Shown in pieces: positions 42,090 to 50,639 of a DNA stretch of 64,000 bases. The stretch spans positions 1 through 64,000 of the forward strand of contig NZ_MUKP01000008.1 in assembly GCF_002081715.1 (NCBI RefSeq). Direction: 5' to 3'. The translations under genes and the position numbers were made by a program. Source of the DNA: Nocardia donostiensis. GTDB lineage: Bacteria > Actinomycetota > Actinomycetes > Mycobacteriales > Mycobacteriaceae. Within the stretch, counting starts at the first letter, position 1. Every line of letters starts with the position of its first letter. The notes under the pieces are model-generated. The model worked only from the letters and a program-made list of their open reading frames with translations. It did not search any database and was not told where the DNA came from.

Positions 42090-42389
42090 GTTGGCGTGTC
42101 GGCAGCATCGGGCTGTCGGATCCTGATCTTCGCCGCGCTGCTGGGCGCCATGCGCGCCACCACCGGCACCCTTCGGGCCTGTATCGGGTTCCATCTCACC
42201 TTCCAGGTGACAGCCCAATTCCTCACCAGTAGCCACTGGAACCTGGTCGTCACCGACGACCCGGATCTGGCGTTGTCAGAAATCGCTTTCGTCGCGGCGC
42301 CTTTCCTGAGCACGGCGCTGCTGTTAGGGGTACTGGGCCGAACAGGCAACTCGGTCAGCGCCACACCAGTTTCAGCACCGCCGGAGTGA
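42090..42389 (+). pseudogene. C-terminal remnant of a CPBP-family membrane metalloprotease
   Basis: The frame contains FAALLGAMRATTGTLRACIGFHLTFQVTAQFLTSSHW, which matches the last catalytic helix region (..G.lR..IGFH..) of CPBP/CAAX-type intramembrane proteases, followed by two hydrophobic stretches. The N-terminal half with the EExxxR motif is missing, so only a tail remains. It overlaps the end of the convergent MMPL gene. Confidence 0.5.
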
Positions 42390-44454
42390 GCAGCATCCGG
42401 ATCACGGTCGCATCCAGGACCAGCGCGGCGATCATCCCGTAGGCGATGTATTTCATCAACACCAGATCCGAGAACCCGAACGCACCCGTCACCACGATCA
42501 GAATCGCAGCAGCCGAGGTGATCACCCCACCGGTGTGGGCGATACCGTAACGGATCGCCTCGGGCGGGTCGGCGCCACCGGCCCGGGCCTCAGCCATCCG
42601 CGACAACAGAAACACCTCGTAATCGGTGGACAACCCGAACACCACCGCCACGATCAGCACCAGCACCGCGAACATCAGCGGCCCCGGCGTGAAATCGAAC
42701 AGCTGCGCCCCGTGCCCCTCGACGAAAACCCACGTCAAGATGCCGAGCGTGGCGCCGAGACTCAACGCCGACATCGCCACCGCTTTCACCGCCAGCACCA
42801 GCGAACCGAACGCCGACCACATCAACCCCAGCGCCGCCACCACCAGAATCGCCGCCAACACCGGCAGACCCGCAAGCAAACCGTGGATACTGTCCCGCTC
42901 CAGCGCGGGCACCCCGGCCACCATGATCTGCACCCCCTCCGGTTCCGGGATCGCCCGCAACACCGCGATCGCAGTATCGGCGTCGCGGTCGTCCACCAAA
43001 CCCGCAGTGAGAACATTGATCCCGTCGGTAGTGGGCGCGGCGGGCTCGAACGGACCGGTCAACCCAGGAGCATGATTGGCCAGGAACCGGATATCGCTGA
43101 GCTGACGCGCATCGGCGCCGACGACCACCAGCTTCAACGGTTCGGTACGGAATCCGGGAAACAGGTCGTCGAACTGCTGCTGCGCCACCCGCGCCGGATT
43201 GTCGGCCGCCAGATACCGTTCGCTCAACCCACCGAACTCGATATGCCGAAACGGCACGATCAACGCCAGCAACCCCAGCACGATCGGCACGACCACCAGC
43301 CACGGCCGCCGCATCGACCGCACCGCCAACCGGGAGAAGAACCCCGCATCGACCTCGGCGGCGGTGGTGGTCTTCGCGAACCGCTGCCACCCCCACCAGT
43401 CGATCCGACGACCGAGGATCGCCAACATCGCAGGCAGCGCCGTCACCGACAACAGCGCCGCCAACAGCACCGAACTGATCCCCCCATACGGCACCGACCG
43501 CAGCACCCCATGCGGATAGATCAACAGCGCACCCAAACTGACCGCGATGATCGCCGCCGAGAACACCACCGTGCGCCCCGCAGTAGCCACCGTGCGCGCG
43601 GTCGCGTCGGCGACATCGCGGCCCGCGGCCAACTCCTCCCGGAACCGGGTCACCGTGAACAGCCCGTAATCGATGGCCAACCCCAAACTGACCAGCGTCA
43701 CCACAGCGCTGGCGAACACGTTGACCTCGATATGGTCGGTGAGCACCCGCATGATGCCTTGACTGCCAAGGATCGTCATCCCACCGATCAGTACCGGCAA
43801 CAGCGCCGCCACCACCCCGCCGAACACGAAATACAGCAGAATCGCCACCAACGGCAACGCGATCATCTCCGCGCGCCGGATATCGTTCTGCATCCCGGTG
43901 TTGATGCCTTCGACCACCGGCTGCAACCCAGCCAGCTGCACCGTCGTACCCGCCGGTCCCGCACCGGGACCGGCGGACCGAAGATCGGGTTCGATCGCCA
44001 GATAGTTCTCCACCGTGGCAGAGCCCTCACCACGCAACCCGACACTGGCGAACGCATACCTGCGACTGTCGTCGGCGAACCGCGCCGACAAAGCGCTATC
44101 CCAATAGCTGTCGATCTTGAGCACCCGATCGGGATGTTCGGCCAGCAACCCGGACAACTGTTCGGTGACCGCGGCCCGCACCTCCGGATCGTCGACGGTG
44201 CGCCCGGCGGGGGCGGTGTAGAGCAGGATCAGATCACTGTCGGTGTCGCGGCCGAACGTCTGGTCGGCCAGCTTCGACGCCGCCACCGACTCACTGGACT
44301 CGTCGAACCAGCCCTCCTGGGTCAACCGCCCCGACAAGTCGCGCCCTGACCAGCCCGACAACGCCACCAGCAGCACGATCACCGCGATCACCGCCCAGCG
44401 GTACCGGTACACCACACGCCCCCACCGGTACCGGGCCCCCGCCGTCATCGCCAC
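42355..44454 (-). CDS. MMPL-family (RND) membrane transporter
   Basis: 699 residues with two repeats of one helix, a large extracytoplasmic loop and five or six helices. Examples are VVTLVSLGLAIDYGLFTVTRFREEL (first repeat, GxxxDY) and VVFGLSTDYEVFLLSRMAEARAGGADPPEAI (second repeat), the proton-relay DY pairs of MmpL proteins. Members export lipids, siderophores or drugs across the inner membrane. The cargo is unknown here. It is followed upstream by an MTB12-like lipoprotein gene on the same strand 18 bp away, so both may be co-expressed. Confidence 0.93.
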   Translation of the reverse strand: MAMTAGARYRWGRVVYRYRWAVIAVIVLLVALSGWSGRDLSGRLTQEGWFDESSESVAASKLADQTFGRDTDSDLILLYTAPAGRTVDDPEVRAAVTEQLSGLLAEHPDRVLKIDSYWDSALSARFADDSRRYAFASVGLRGEGSATVENYLAIEPDLRSAGPGAGPAGTTVQLAGLQPVVEGINTGMQNDIRRAEMIALPLVAILLYFVFGGVVAALLPVLIGGMTILGSQGIMRVLTDHIEVNVFASAVVTLVSLGLAIDYGLFTVTRFREELAAGRDVADATARTVATAGRTVVFSAAIIAVSLGALLIYPHGVLRSVPYGGISSVLLAALLSVTALPAMLAILGRRIDWWGWQRFAKTTTAAEVDAGFFSRLAVRSMRRPWLVVVPIVLGLLALIVPFRHIEFGGLSERYLAADNPARVAQQQFDDLFPGFRTEPLKLVVVGADARQLSDIRFLANHAPGLTGPFEPAAPTTDGINVLTAGLVDDRDADTAIAVLRAIPEPEGVQIMVAGVPALERDSIHGLLAGLPVLAAILVVAALGLMWSAFGSLVLAVKAVAMSALSLGATLGILTWVFVEGHGAQLFDFTPGPLMFAVLVLIVAVVFGLSTDYEVFLLSRMAEARAGGADPPEAIRYGIAHTGGVITSAAAILIVVTGAFGFSDLVLMKYIAYGMIAALVLDATVIRMLLTPAVLKLVWR

Positions 44455-44472
44455 ACCCGGGCCGTCGCGCCG

Positions 44473-45030
44473 TTACCCGCACGCCGCGGTGCGATAGTCG
44501 GCCGAACGCAGGATCCCGCACAGATCCGTACGCGAAAGCTTCCACCTGCCGTCCAGGTGCACGAAATGCACGACCGTGGTGCGCACCGCCGTGCCGGTGC
44601 CATCCTTGTCCAGCCGCAGCGTTGCAGTCAACGTCCCGTCATGATTGTCGAACACCGGGTCGGTGACCCCGTACACCGCCCGCGGATGATCCTGCAGCGC
44701 CCGATACATATCCGGGATCGCCTCACGGAACGCCTCACCGTCCTCGATCAAAGCGGTGCGCTCGCTGTCGGGCAGCGCCGGGTCCAGGGCGCGTTTGATC
44801 TGGGTATCCAGCTCCTCCGCGGTGGGGATCGTGCGGGCCGCGACCGAACTGGAGGTGGCAGCCGCCGACGCCGACAACGCGGCGTTCGCCGACGAGCGCG
44901 CCGCGTCCACAGCGGCGTCGTCGACGCCCGTTCCGCACGCCGCCGCAGCACAGACCGCCACAGCGAACACAGCCGCCGACGCGGCACGACCCCCGCGTGC
45001 GGGGCGGGAGAACACTGTGTAACCCATCAC
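44473..45030 (-). CDS. MTB12/CFP2-like low-molecular-weight secreted lipoprotein
   Basis: 185 residues. The signal peptide ends AAACG, a lipobox (Cys 32). An Ala/Ser-rich linker leads to a domain of about 120 residues with TAEELDTQIKRALDPALPDSERTALIEDG and a C-terminal WKLSRTDLCGIL, matching the mycobacterial low-molecular-weight antigen MTB12 family. The GTG start (45030) overlaps the stop of the upstream gene by one base (TAGTG); an ATG follows at 45027. Exported, probably cell-wall associated; the function is unproven. Confidence 0.82.
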   Translation of the reverse strand: MMGYTVFSRPARGGRAASAAVFAVAVCAAAACGTGVDDAAVDAARSSANAALSASAAATSSSVAARTIPTAEELDTQIKRALDPALPDSERTALIEDGEAFREAIPDMYRALQDHPRAVYGVTDPVFDNHDGTLTATLRLDKDGTGTAVRTTVVHFVHLDGRWKLSRTDLCGILRSADYRTAACG

Positions 45031-45383
45031 TACTGAATACCATCCAGAACCGACCCGATCCGGGCCAGCAACGCCCGCACCGTGGTCACCTCACCGTCAC
45101 CATCGGTCACGGCCGCGACCGGCACCAGGTCCCGGACCAGCGCCACCACGCTGCGCTCGTCGTCGAGGTCGATATCGGTGACCCGCGCCTGAGCGGCCGC
45201 CACCACATCCTCGCGCGCCGGCACCGCGGTGTCCAGGTCCGCGCGATAGATCTCGAGCCGCAACACCGACTCCACAGTGCGGAACGCGAACGGGCGACCG
45301 TCGTCGGTGGTGCCGAAACCATGCGCAAACGGACCAGTAGTCACATCATCTACGGAAAAACCAGATGAACAGTCTGACTTCAA
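45030..45383 (-). CDS. Conserved small actinobacterial protein of unknown function
   Basis: Up to 117 residues (TTG 45383), or 104 from GTG 45344, which begins MTTGPFAHGFGTTDDGRPFAFR, a natural-looking start. It is acidic and soluble, with VLRLEIYRADLDTAVPAREDVVAAAQARVTDIDLDDERSVVALV. The position corresponds to Rv2137c beside lppL in M. tuberculosis (synteny inference). No function is known. It is translationally linked to the MTB12-like gene. Confidence 0.65.
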   Translation of the reverse strand: MKSDCSSGFSVDDVTTGPFAHGFGTTDDGRPFAFRTVESVLRLEIYRADLDTAVPAREDVVAAAQARVTDIDLDDERSVVALVRDLVPVAAVTDGDGEVTTVRALLARIGSVLDGIQ

Positions 45384-45538
45384 CCCGAACTCCTGACATA
45401 CGACGCGTTACGTCACGTACCGTAACTCCCGCCCGGCCCCACCACTTCCCGGCGCCCACCCCGCCCGCTCACCCCCCTACACCGACATGGTCAGATAAAA
45501 GAGTTCACCCTCGGTCGTCGGCAGAAGGAGTTCGGTGG

Positions 45539-46558
45539 ATGAGCCCACGCGGCTCGGTGGCCTCGCTACTAGCGGGCGCCGTAACACTGACACTGTTGGC
45601 CGGATGCTCGTCCGGACCAGGAAACAGCGACCTGGCCACCCGAGAACCAGCCACCCCCGCGGCCGCACCCACCACCGCACCCCCCGCCGGTGACATCATC
45701 GACCTCTCCACCCCCATCGGCGCACTCACCGCCGACCCACACACCGGGCTGCTGGCCGCCCTCGACACCACAGCCACCACACTCACCGTGCTCGACCCGG
45801 CCGCCGCCACCCCGGTCACCCACACCATCACCCTGCCCACCCCCGCCGCCACCCTCACCCAAGGACAGCCGGGAGAAGCCCTGATCGCCGCACCAGGCCA
45901 CATCATCCGCATCGACCTCGCCGCAGGCACCAGCAGCGACATCACCGTCGACGCCGACCTCCGCTCCGTCCGGCTCCTCCCCGACGGCAACCTCGCCGCA
46001 GGCACCGCCGACGGCACCGTGCACATCCTGACCGCCGACGGAAAACCCGAACACACCATCACCGGACTCGCCTCCGCCGACGGCCTCGCCGTCACCGGCG
46101 AATACCTCACCGCCCTCGACCGCCGCCAAACCCTGATCACCGAAATCGAACCCGACGAACAACGCCTCGGCCTATCGCTACGCGCAGGCGACGGCGCAAC
46201 CAACATCATCGACGATCCGTTCGGCCGCATCATCGTCACCGACACCGACGGCGGCGAACTCCTGGTCTACACCGCAGGACCACTCGTGTTACGTCAACGA
46301 TTCCCGGTAGGATCATCGCCTTACGCACTCGCCTACGACCAACGGTCCGACACCGTGTGGGTGACCTGCACACAAAGCAACGAAGTCGTCGGCTTCGACC
46401 TGTCGACGGGTATACCGGTAGAAGTGGGCCGCTACCCCACCGTCGGGCAACCCAACTCGGTGACCGTCGACAACCGCACCGGCGACCTGTTCGTCGGATC
46501 CGCCGCCGGCGACGGCCTGCAACGGATCCACGCGGACGAGCGGAAGAGAGGGCAGTGA
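45539..46558 (+). CDS. LppL-like beta-propeller lipoprotein
   Basis: 339 residues from ATG 45539, with AGAAGGAG upstream. The signal peptide has lipobox LLAGC. The mature protein has repeated strands of the YncE/NHL sort (IGALTADPHTGLLAALDTTATTLTVLDPA; YALAYDQRSDTVWVTCTQSNEVVGFDLSTGIPVEVGRYPTVGQPNSVTVDNRTGDLFVGSAAGDGLQR), giving a seven-blade propeller. It lies directly before the DUF5703 and pyrD genes, as lppL (Rv2138) does. Surface-located; the ligand is unknown. Confidence 0.85.
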   Translation: MSPRGSVASLLAGAVTLTLLAGCSSGPGNSDLATREPATPAAAPTTAPPAGDIIDLSTPIGALTADPHTGLLAALDTTATTLTVLDPAAATPVTHTITLPTPAATLTQGQPGEALIAAPGHIIRIDLAAGTSSDITVDADLRSVRLLPDGNLAAGTADGTVHILTADGKPEHTITGLASADGLAVTGEYLTALDRRQTLITEIEPDEQRLGLSLRAGDGATNIIDDPFGRIIVTDTDGGELLVYTAGPLVLRQRFPVGSSPYALAYDQRSDTVWVTCTQSNEVVGFDLSTGIPVEVGRYPTVGQPNSVTVDNRTGDLFVGSAAGDGLQRIHADERKRGQ

Positions 46559-46809
46559 TGGCATCGAGCCCACGCACACGACTACCGGCGAACTGGGAAA
46601 CCAGCAGCGACGACTACGAATACGTCCCGCTGCGCCTACCCCCGGACGTCACCCGGGTCACCGCCTCCATGCGGCTGGCCATCCAAGCCGAATACGGCGG
46701 CTGGGAACTGTCCCGCGTCCGCGCCTACACCGACGGCAGCCGCCGCGTCCTGCTCCGCCGCCGCAAAACCGCACTATCGACCCCGGTCACCCCTGAGCCG
46801 GGAATGTGA
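46558..46809 (+). CDS. DUF5703 family small protein
   Basis: 83 residues. [57 protein letters not shown] covers the family signature. The ATG overlaps the lppL-like TGA (TGATG) and its own TGA overlaps the pyrD GTG (GTGA), so three genes form one tightly coupled operon. The role is unknown. Confidence 0.85.
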   Translation: MASSPRTRLPANWETSSDDYEYVPLRLPPDVTRVTASMRLAIQAEYGGWELSRVRAYTDGSRRVLLRRRKTALSTPVTPEPGM

Positions 46810-47900
46810 GCTCGATGCTGTACCGAATACTGCTCCAGATGATGTTCCTGCTCCCCCCGGAACGCATCCACCACCTGGTCTTCACCCTCATCCGCATCGC
46901 CACCGCCATCCCACCCATCAGGGCCCTGCTACACAAAATATTCGCCACCGACGACCCCATCCTGCGCACCACCGTCTTCGGCGTCGACTTCCCCGCCCCA
47001 CTCGGGCTGGCCGCAGGCTTCGACAAAAACGCCACCGGCGCCGACGCCTGGCCCACCATGGGATTCGGATTCGCCGAAATCGGCACCGTCACCGCCCAAC
47101 CCCAACCCGGCAACCCCACCCCCCGCCTGTTCCGCCTCCCCGCCGACCGCGCCCTGATCAACCGCATGGGCTTCAACAACGACGGCGCCGCAACCGCCGC
47201 CGCCCGCCTGCACGCACGCACCACCACCACCCCGATCGGCGCCAACATCGGCAAAACGAAAATCGTCGACCCCACCGACCCCACTGCCGCCGCAGCCGAC
47301 TACCTCACCAGCGCCCGCCTACTCGGACCGCACGCCGACTTCGTCGTCGTCAACGTCAGCTCACCCAACACCCCCGGGCTGCGCGACCTGCAAGCCGTGG
47401 AATCACTGCGCCCGGTGCTGCGCGCCGTCCTCGACAACGTCGACGTCCCCGTACTGGTCAAAATCGCCCCCGACCTCTCCGACGACGATATCGACGCCGT
47501 CGCCGACCTCGCCGTCGAACTCGGCCTGGCCGGCATCGTCGCCACCAACACCACCATCAGCCGCGACGGACTAGCCAGCGACCCCACCCGGATCACCGAT
47601 ATCGGAGCAGGCGGACTCTCCGGCCCCCCAGTCGCCCAACGCTCCCTCGACGTACTGCGCCGCCTACACCGACGCGTCGGCGACCACCTGGTCCTGGTAT
47701 CGGTCGGCGGCATCGAAACCGCCGACCAAGCATGGGAACGCATCCTCGCCGGCGCCTCCCTCCTCCAGGGCTACACCGGCTTCATCTACGGCGGACCGCT
47801 GTGGACCCGGCGCATCCACCGCGGCATCGCCCAACGCCTACGCGCCGGCGGCTACCGCAACCTCGCCGAAGCCGTCGGCGCCGAACACGCCCGCACCTGA
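46806..47900 (+). CDS. pyrD: Dihydroorotate dehydrogenase (quinone), class 2
   Basis: 364 residues, normal class 2 length. An N-terminal amphipathic membrane-binding helix ([22 protein letters not shown]) precedes the FMN barrel: [46 protein letters not shown] (catalytic Ser), [25 protein letters not shown] and GAGGLSGPP. It oxidises dihydroorotate to orotate with quinone in pyrimidine synthesis. It is the last gene of its operon and is followed at once by a strong hairpin. Confidence 0.97.
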   Translation: MSSMLYRILLQMMFLLPPERIHHLVFTLIRIATAIPPIRALLHKIFATDDPILRTTVFGVDFPAPLGLAAGFDKNATGADAWPTMGFGFAEIGTVTAQPQPGNPTPRLFRLPADRALINRMGFNNDGAATAAARLHARTTTTPIGANIGKTKIVDPTDPTAAAADYLTSARLLGPHADFVVVNVSSPNTPGLRDLQAVESLRPVLRAVLDNVDVPVLVKIAPDLSDDDIDAVADLAVELGLAGIVATNTTISRDGLASDPTRITDIGAGGLSGPPVAQRSLDVLRRLHRRVGDHLVLVSVGGIETADQAWERILAGASLLQGYTGFIYGGPLWTRRIHRGIAQRLRAGGYRNLAEAVGAEHART

Positions 47901-47906
47901 CACCGT

Positions 47907-47934
47907 GTGGCCGCCGCTAACCCGCGGCGGCCAC
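47907..47934. terminator. 11-bp stem, 6-nt loop hairpin between pyrD and the convergent gene
   Basis: GTGGCCGCCGC pairs perfectly with GCGGCGGCCAC across TAACCC. It begins seven bases after the pyrD stop and covers the end of the minus-strand gene. There is no T run, so it is an actinobacterial-type, probably two-way, terminator. Confidence 0.7.
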
Positions 47935-48234
47935 CGCCGGACCCGCCAGCCGCGCCGCCATCCGCTTGTACAGCAACAGCACCGCCTGCTCCCAGATAAT
48001 GCCCAGCGCATCCGCGCACATCGCGCCACGCGCCAACGCCATCCGGTCGTGCACCAGCGCCGGATCACTGACGATCTCATCCAATTCCATACCCGCACGA
48101 GCCTGATCGAACGACAGCAACCGACCCGGCAGCCAACTCAACCGCCACACCTCCGACGGCCCGCCGACCGCACGCTCAGCGGTTTCCGGGGTGATATCAC
48201 TGGTCATCGACCAACGATCGATATAGATGGACAC
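47917..48234 (-). CDS. Small hypothetical protein
   Basis: 105 residues from the GTG at 48234, chosen because CAGGAGGCA lies just upstream; the frame is open to 48375 without protein-like content. The sequence VWRLSWLPGRLLSFDQARAGMELDEIVSDPALVHDRMALARGAMCADALGIIWEQAVLLLYKRMA is a helical soluble domain. I do not recognise a function. It is divergent from the PfkB-like gene. Confidence 0.6.
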   Translation of the reverse strand: MSIYIDRWSMTSDITPETAERAVGGPSEVWRLSWLPGRLLSFDQARAGMELDEIVSDPALVHDRMALARGAMCADALGIIWEQAVLLLYKRMAARLAGPAVAAAG

Positions 48235-48556
48235 AACTGCCTCCTGACGAACACGGCATCGACACCAGGCCACAAGAACGGCCGACACGACATCGCTGCC
48301 GACATGCGGAGCGGACAAAGACCAGACGCGCGCTGACGCGCGGCGATCGGGAAGCCTCTGCATCGGTCGCGGCATGCGGATCGGGTTTGTGCTGCGCCTG
48401 CCTACGGCTGAAAAGCATCAGCGGAAATGTCCTCACCAGGCCCTCCCGTTCATCTGGTGTGCAGTTGTCTTCTACCATTGTGTCATTTGCCGGTAAGGGC
48501 AGTCAATTGCCAACTCTTACCCGGTGATTGCCGGAACCTCAACGGAAGTGGACACA
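48235..48556. other. Divergent promoter region without a gene
   Basis: About 320 bp between the GTG of the 105-residue gene and the ATG of the PfkB-like gene. No convincing coding sequence or operator was seen, although the plus-strand shadow frames are long because of base composition. Confidence 0.4.
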
Positions 48557-50026
48557 ATGGCCGACCCGGACACCACAGCCATGGTCGCTGTACGCAACAT
48601 CCTCACCCGGCTCTGCAAACGCTCCGGCCTCAGCCCAGAACGCCTCCGCACCACCGAAATCGACGTCAACCCCCTCCTCGAACTCCCCACCATCCGCCGC
48701 CACGCCCAACACACCGGCCTCCCCCCACACCAAGCAGTCCTACCCGTCATCCGCAACCTCGCACGACAACTACCACCCACCCACCAGCTGATCACCGACG
48801 CAGAACTATCCCTCGGCCTCCTCCGCGACAACCCACCCGACGGCATCGACCTCAACCGCCTCTACGCACACGACCTCGGCGAACGACGCGAATACCTCAC
48901 CACACACTGGCACCCCCTCCACGAAGCCCTCCACGCCGACCACATCCCCGCCGCACCCACCGTCCGATCCCTACGCGCCACCCCGGAACGACGCGCCTTC
49001 ACCGCACTCGCCGCCCTCCTCACCTCACCCCCCACCTACAACGCCACCCCCCGACTCGGCGAAACCATCCACACCTCACCCGGCACCCTCACCGTCATCG
49101 GCGACGCCGTCATCGACCACATCTACCGCGTCGACCACATCCCACCCCACGGCACCTCCACCCCCGGCAGATTCGTCCAACACCCCGGCGGCAAAGGACT
49201 CAACCGCGCCGTCGCCGCCGCCCGACTCGGACTCGACGTACGCTTCGTCACCGCCGTCGGCGACGACGACAACGGCCACCGCATCCTCGACTACCTCCAC
49301 AGCGAAAACATCGACACACGACTGATCAAAATCATCCCGCACACCACCACCCCCGTCACCGCCGTCATCGTCACCCCCACCGGAGAAAGCAGCGCCATCA
49401 GCTGCAAAGACGACCGCGTCCAACTCCACGAACACGACCTCACCGACCCCGACATCCACTCCGCCATCACCGACACCGACGCAGTCCTGCTCACCTTCGA
49501 ACAACCCCCCGCAGTCATCGACACAACCATGTACACCATCCGCGGCCTACCACAACGACCCCTGGTCCTAGTCCACACCGCCCCACCGGTATCCGCACCC
49601 CAATACCTCTACAAACACCTCGGCATCGTCGACTACATGATGGGATCCACCAGAGAACTCGACCTCATGGTCCCCGAGGTCGCAGCCACCTCAGGACCAC
49701 ATATCGCCCAGCAACTACGCATCCTCGGCGTACGCACCGTCTGCGTTATCGAAGGCTTCGCCTGCACCGCCCGCTCCGACCGCCTCGACGTCGACATCCC
49801 CCGCTACAACGACGCCGTACTATCGGACTCCCCCGGCGCCGGAGCCGCATTCAGCGCCGCCCTGGCCTACCGCCTCCTGACCACACGCCGCCCCGCCGAC
49901 GAAAAGGACTACGCCTGGGCAACAGCCGCCATGGTGGCCACCCAATCATTCGGAGACGTCCCCAACGCCATGCCCCTGGCCACCGATATCGACCGAATCG
50001 TCACACTCGCCTCCCAACAGCAGTAA
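48557..50026 (+). CDS. PfkB/ribokinase-fold protein with an N-terminal extension; catalytic residues replaced
   Basis: 489 residues from ATG 48557 (GGAAG upstream). Residues 1-185 are an extra helical domain (VAVRNILTRLCKRSGLSPERLRTTEIDVNPLLELP...), seen in some actinobacterial PfkB proteins. The kinase fold follows: TLTVIGDAVIDHIYRV, HPGGKGLNRAVAAARLGLDVRFVTAVGDDDNG and the C-terminal motif. In active family members that motif is DTxGAGD with an essential last Asp. Here it reads DSPGAGAAF, and the NxxE metal site reads STRE. It may bind sugar or nucleotide without phosphorylating. Third-position C is extreme, but this is shared by neighbouring genes. Confidence 0.82.
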   Translation: MADPDTTAMVAVRNILTRLCKRSGLSPERLRTTEIDVNPLLELPTIRRHAQHTGLPPHQAVLPVIRNLARQLPPTHQLITDAELSLGLLRDNPPDGIDLNRLYAHDLGERREYLTTHWHPLHEALHADHIPAAPTVRSLRATPERRAFTALAALLTSPPTYNATPRLGETIHTSPGTLTVIGDAVIDHIYRVDHIPPHGTSTPGRFVQHPGGKGLNRAVAAARLGLDVRFVTAVGDDDNGHRILDYLHSENIDTRLIKIIPHTTTPVTAVIVTPTGESSAISCKDDRVQLHEHDLTDPDIHSAITDTDAVLLTFEQPPAVIDTTMYTIRGLPQRPLVLVHTAPPVSAPQYLYKHLGIVDYMMGSTRELDLMVPEVAATSGPHIAQQLRILGVRTVCVIEGFACTARSDRLDVDIPRYNDAVLSDSPGAGAAFSAALAYRLLTTRRPADEKDYAWATAAMVATQSFGDVPNAMPLATDIDRIVTLASQQQ

Positions 50027-50033
50027 CCCGGAA

Positions 50034-50075
50034 AACCGCTGTGGCCCCGGACACAAGCCCAGGGCCACAGCGGTT
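50034..50075. terminator. Perfect 14-bp stem hairpin between convergent genes
   Basis: AACCGCTGTGGCCC at 50034-50047 pairs with GGGCCACAGCGGTT at 50062-50075 over a 14-nt loop. It sits between the stop codons of the PfkB-like gene and the PEBP gene, so it should terminate both. Confidence 0.85.
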
Positions 50076-50084
50076 ACCACGAAC

Positions 50085-50612
50085 CTACTTCTGCTCGTAG
50101 GTACCGACCAAGATGGCGCGAGCCAACGTGTGCGAGAACAGATTGAAACCCACAAACGCCGGCGTCGCCTCCGCAGGAACCCCCAACGACTCCACATCCA
50201 CCGCATGCACCACCACGAAATACCGGTGCGGACCGTGCCCGGCCGGCGGCGCAGCACCCACGTACCCCGGCGAACCCGTATCGTTACGGATACTCAGCGC
50301 ACCCGTCGGCAACGCGCTCGCCTCGTTACCCGCACCCGCGGGAAGCGACGTCACCGACGCCGGAATATCGACAACCACCCAGTGCCAGAAACCCGATGCG
50401 GTCGGCGCATCCGGATCGAACACCGTCACCGCGAAACTCTTCGTCTCGGGCGGAAACCCCGACCAACTCAGCTGCGGCGACATATCCTTGCCGCCCGCGC
50501 CCATCACACCGCTGACCTGAGCCATACCCAACGGCTGACCGTCGGTTACATCTTCGGAAGTCAGAGTGAACGACGGCACCTGCGGTAGAGCGTCATAAGG
50601 GTTGTAAGGCAT
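50085..50612 (-). CDS. YbhB/YbcL family phosphatidylethanolamine-binding-like protein
   Basis: 175 residues from ATG 50612, with AGGAG eight bases upstream. PEBP signatures: [43 protein letters not shown] (ligand-pocket DPDAP and GxxHW) and [14 protein letters not shown]. The family binds anionic ligands; the M. tuberculosis counterpart by position is Rv2140c. Cytoplasmic; it lies 27 bp downstream of the M20 peptidase on the same strand. Confidence 0.93.
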   Translation of the reverse strand: MPYNPYDALPQVPSFTLTSEDVTDGQPLGMAQVSGVMGAGGKDMSPQLSWSGFPPETKSFAVTVFDPDAPTASGFWHWVVVDIPASVTSLPAGAGNEASALPTGALSIRNDTGSPGYVGAAPPAGHGPHRYFVVVHAVDVESLGVPAEATPAFVGFNLFSHTLARAILVGTYEQK

Positions 50613-50639
50613 AGGCCACACTCCTGTCTGAGGATCGAT

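Noticed and set aside
42535..44349. 604-codon plus-strand frame opposite the MMPL gene
   Set aside because: His/Arg/Gln-rich antisense shadow; the minus strand has clear MMPL motifs.
46558..46809. Considered as an MbtH-like helper for the NRPS because of size
   Set aside because: Lacks the NPF...W..P pattern of MbtH and is a DUF5703 protein coupled to pyrD.
48427..50100. 557-codon plus-strand frame overlapping the PfkB-like gene
   Set aside because: Composition almost only Arg, Pro, His and Thr; caused by extreme third-position C in the real frame.
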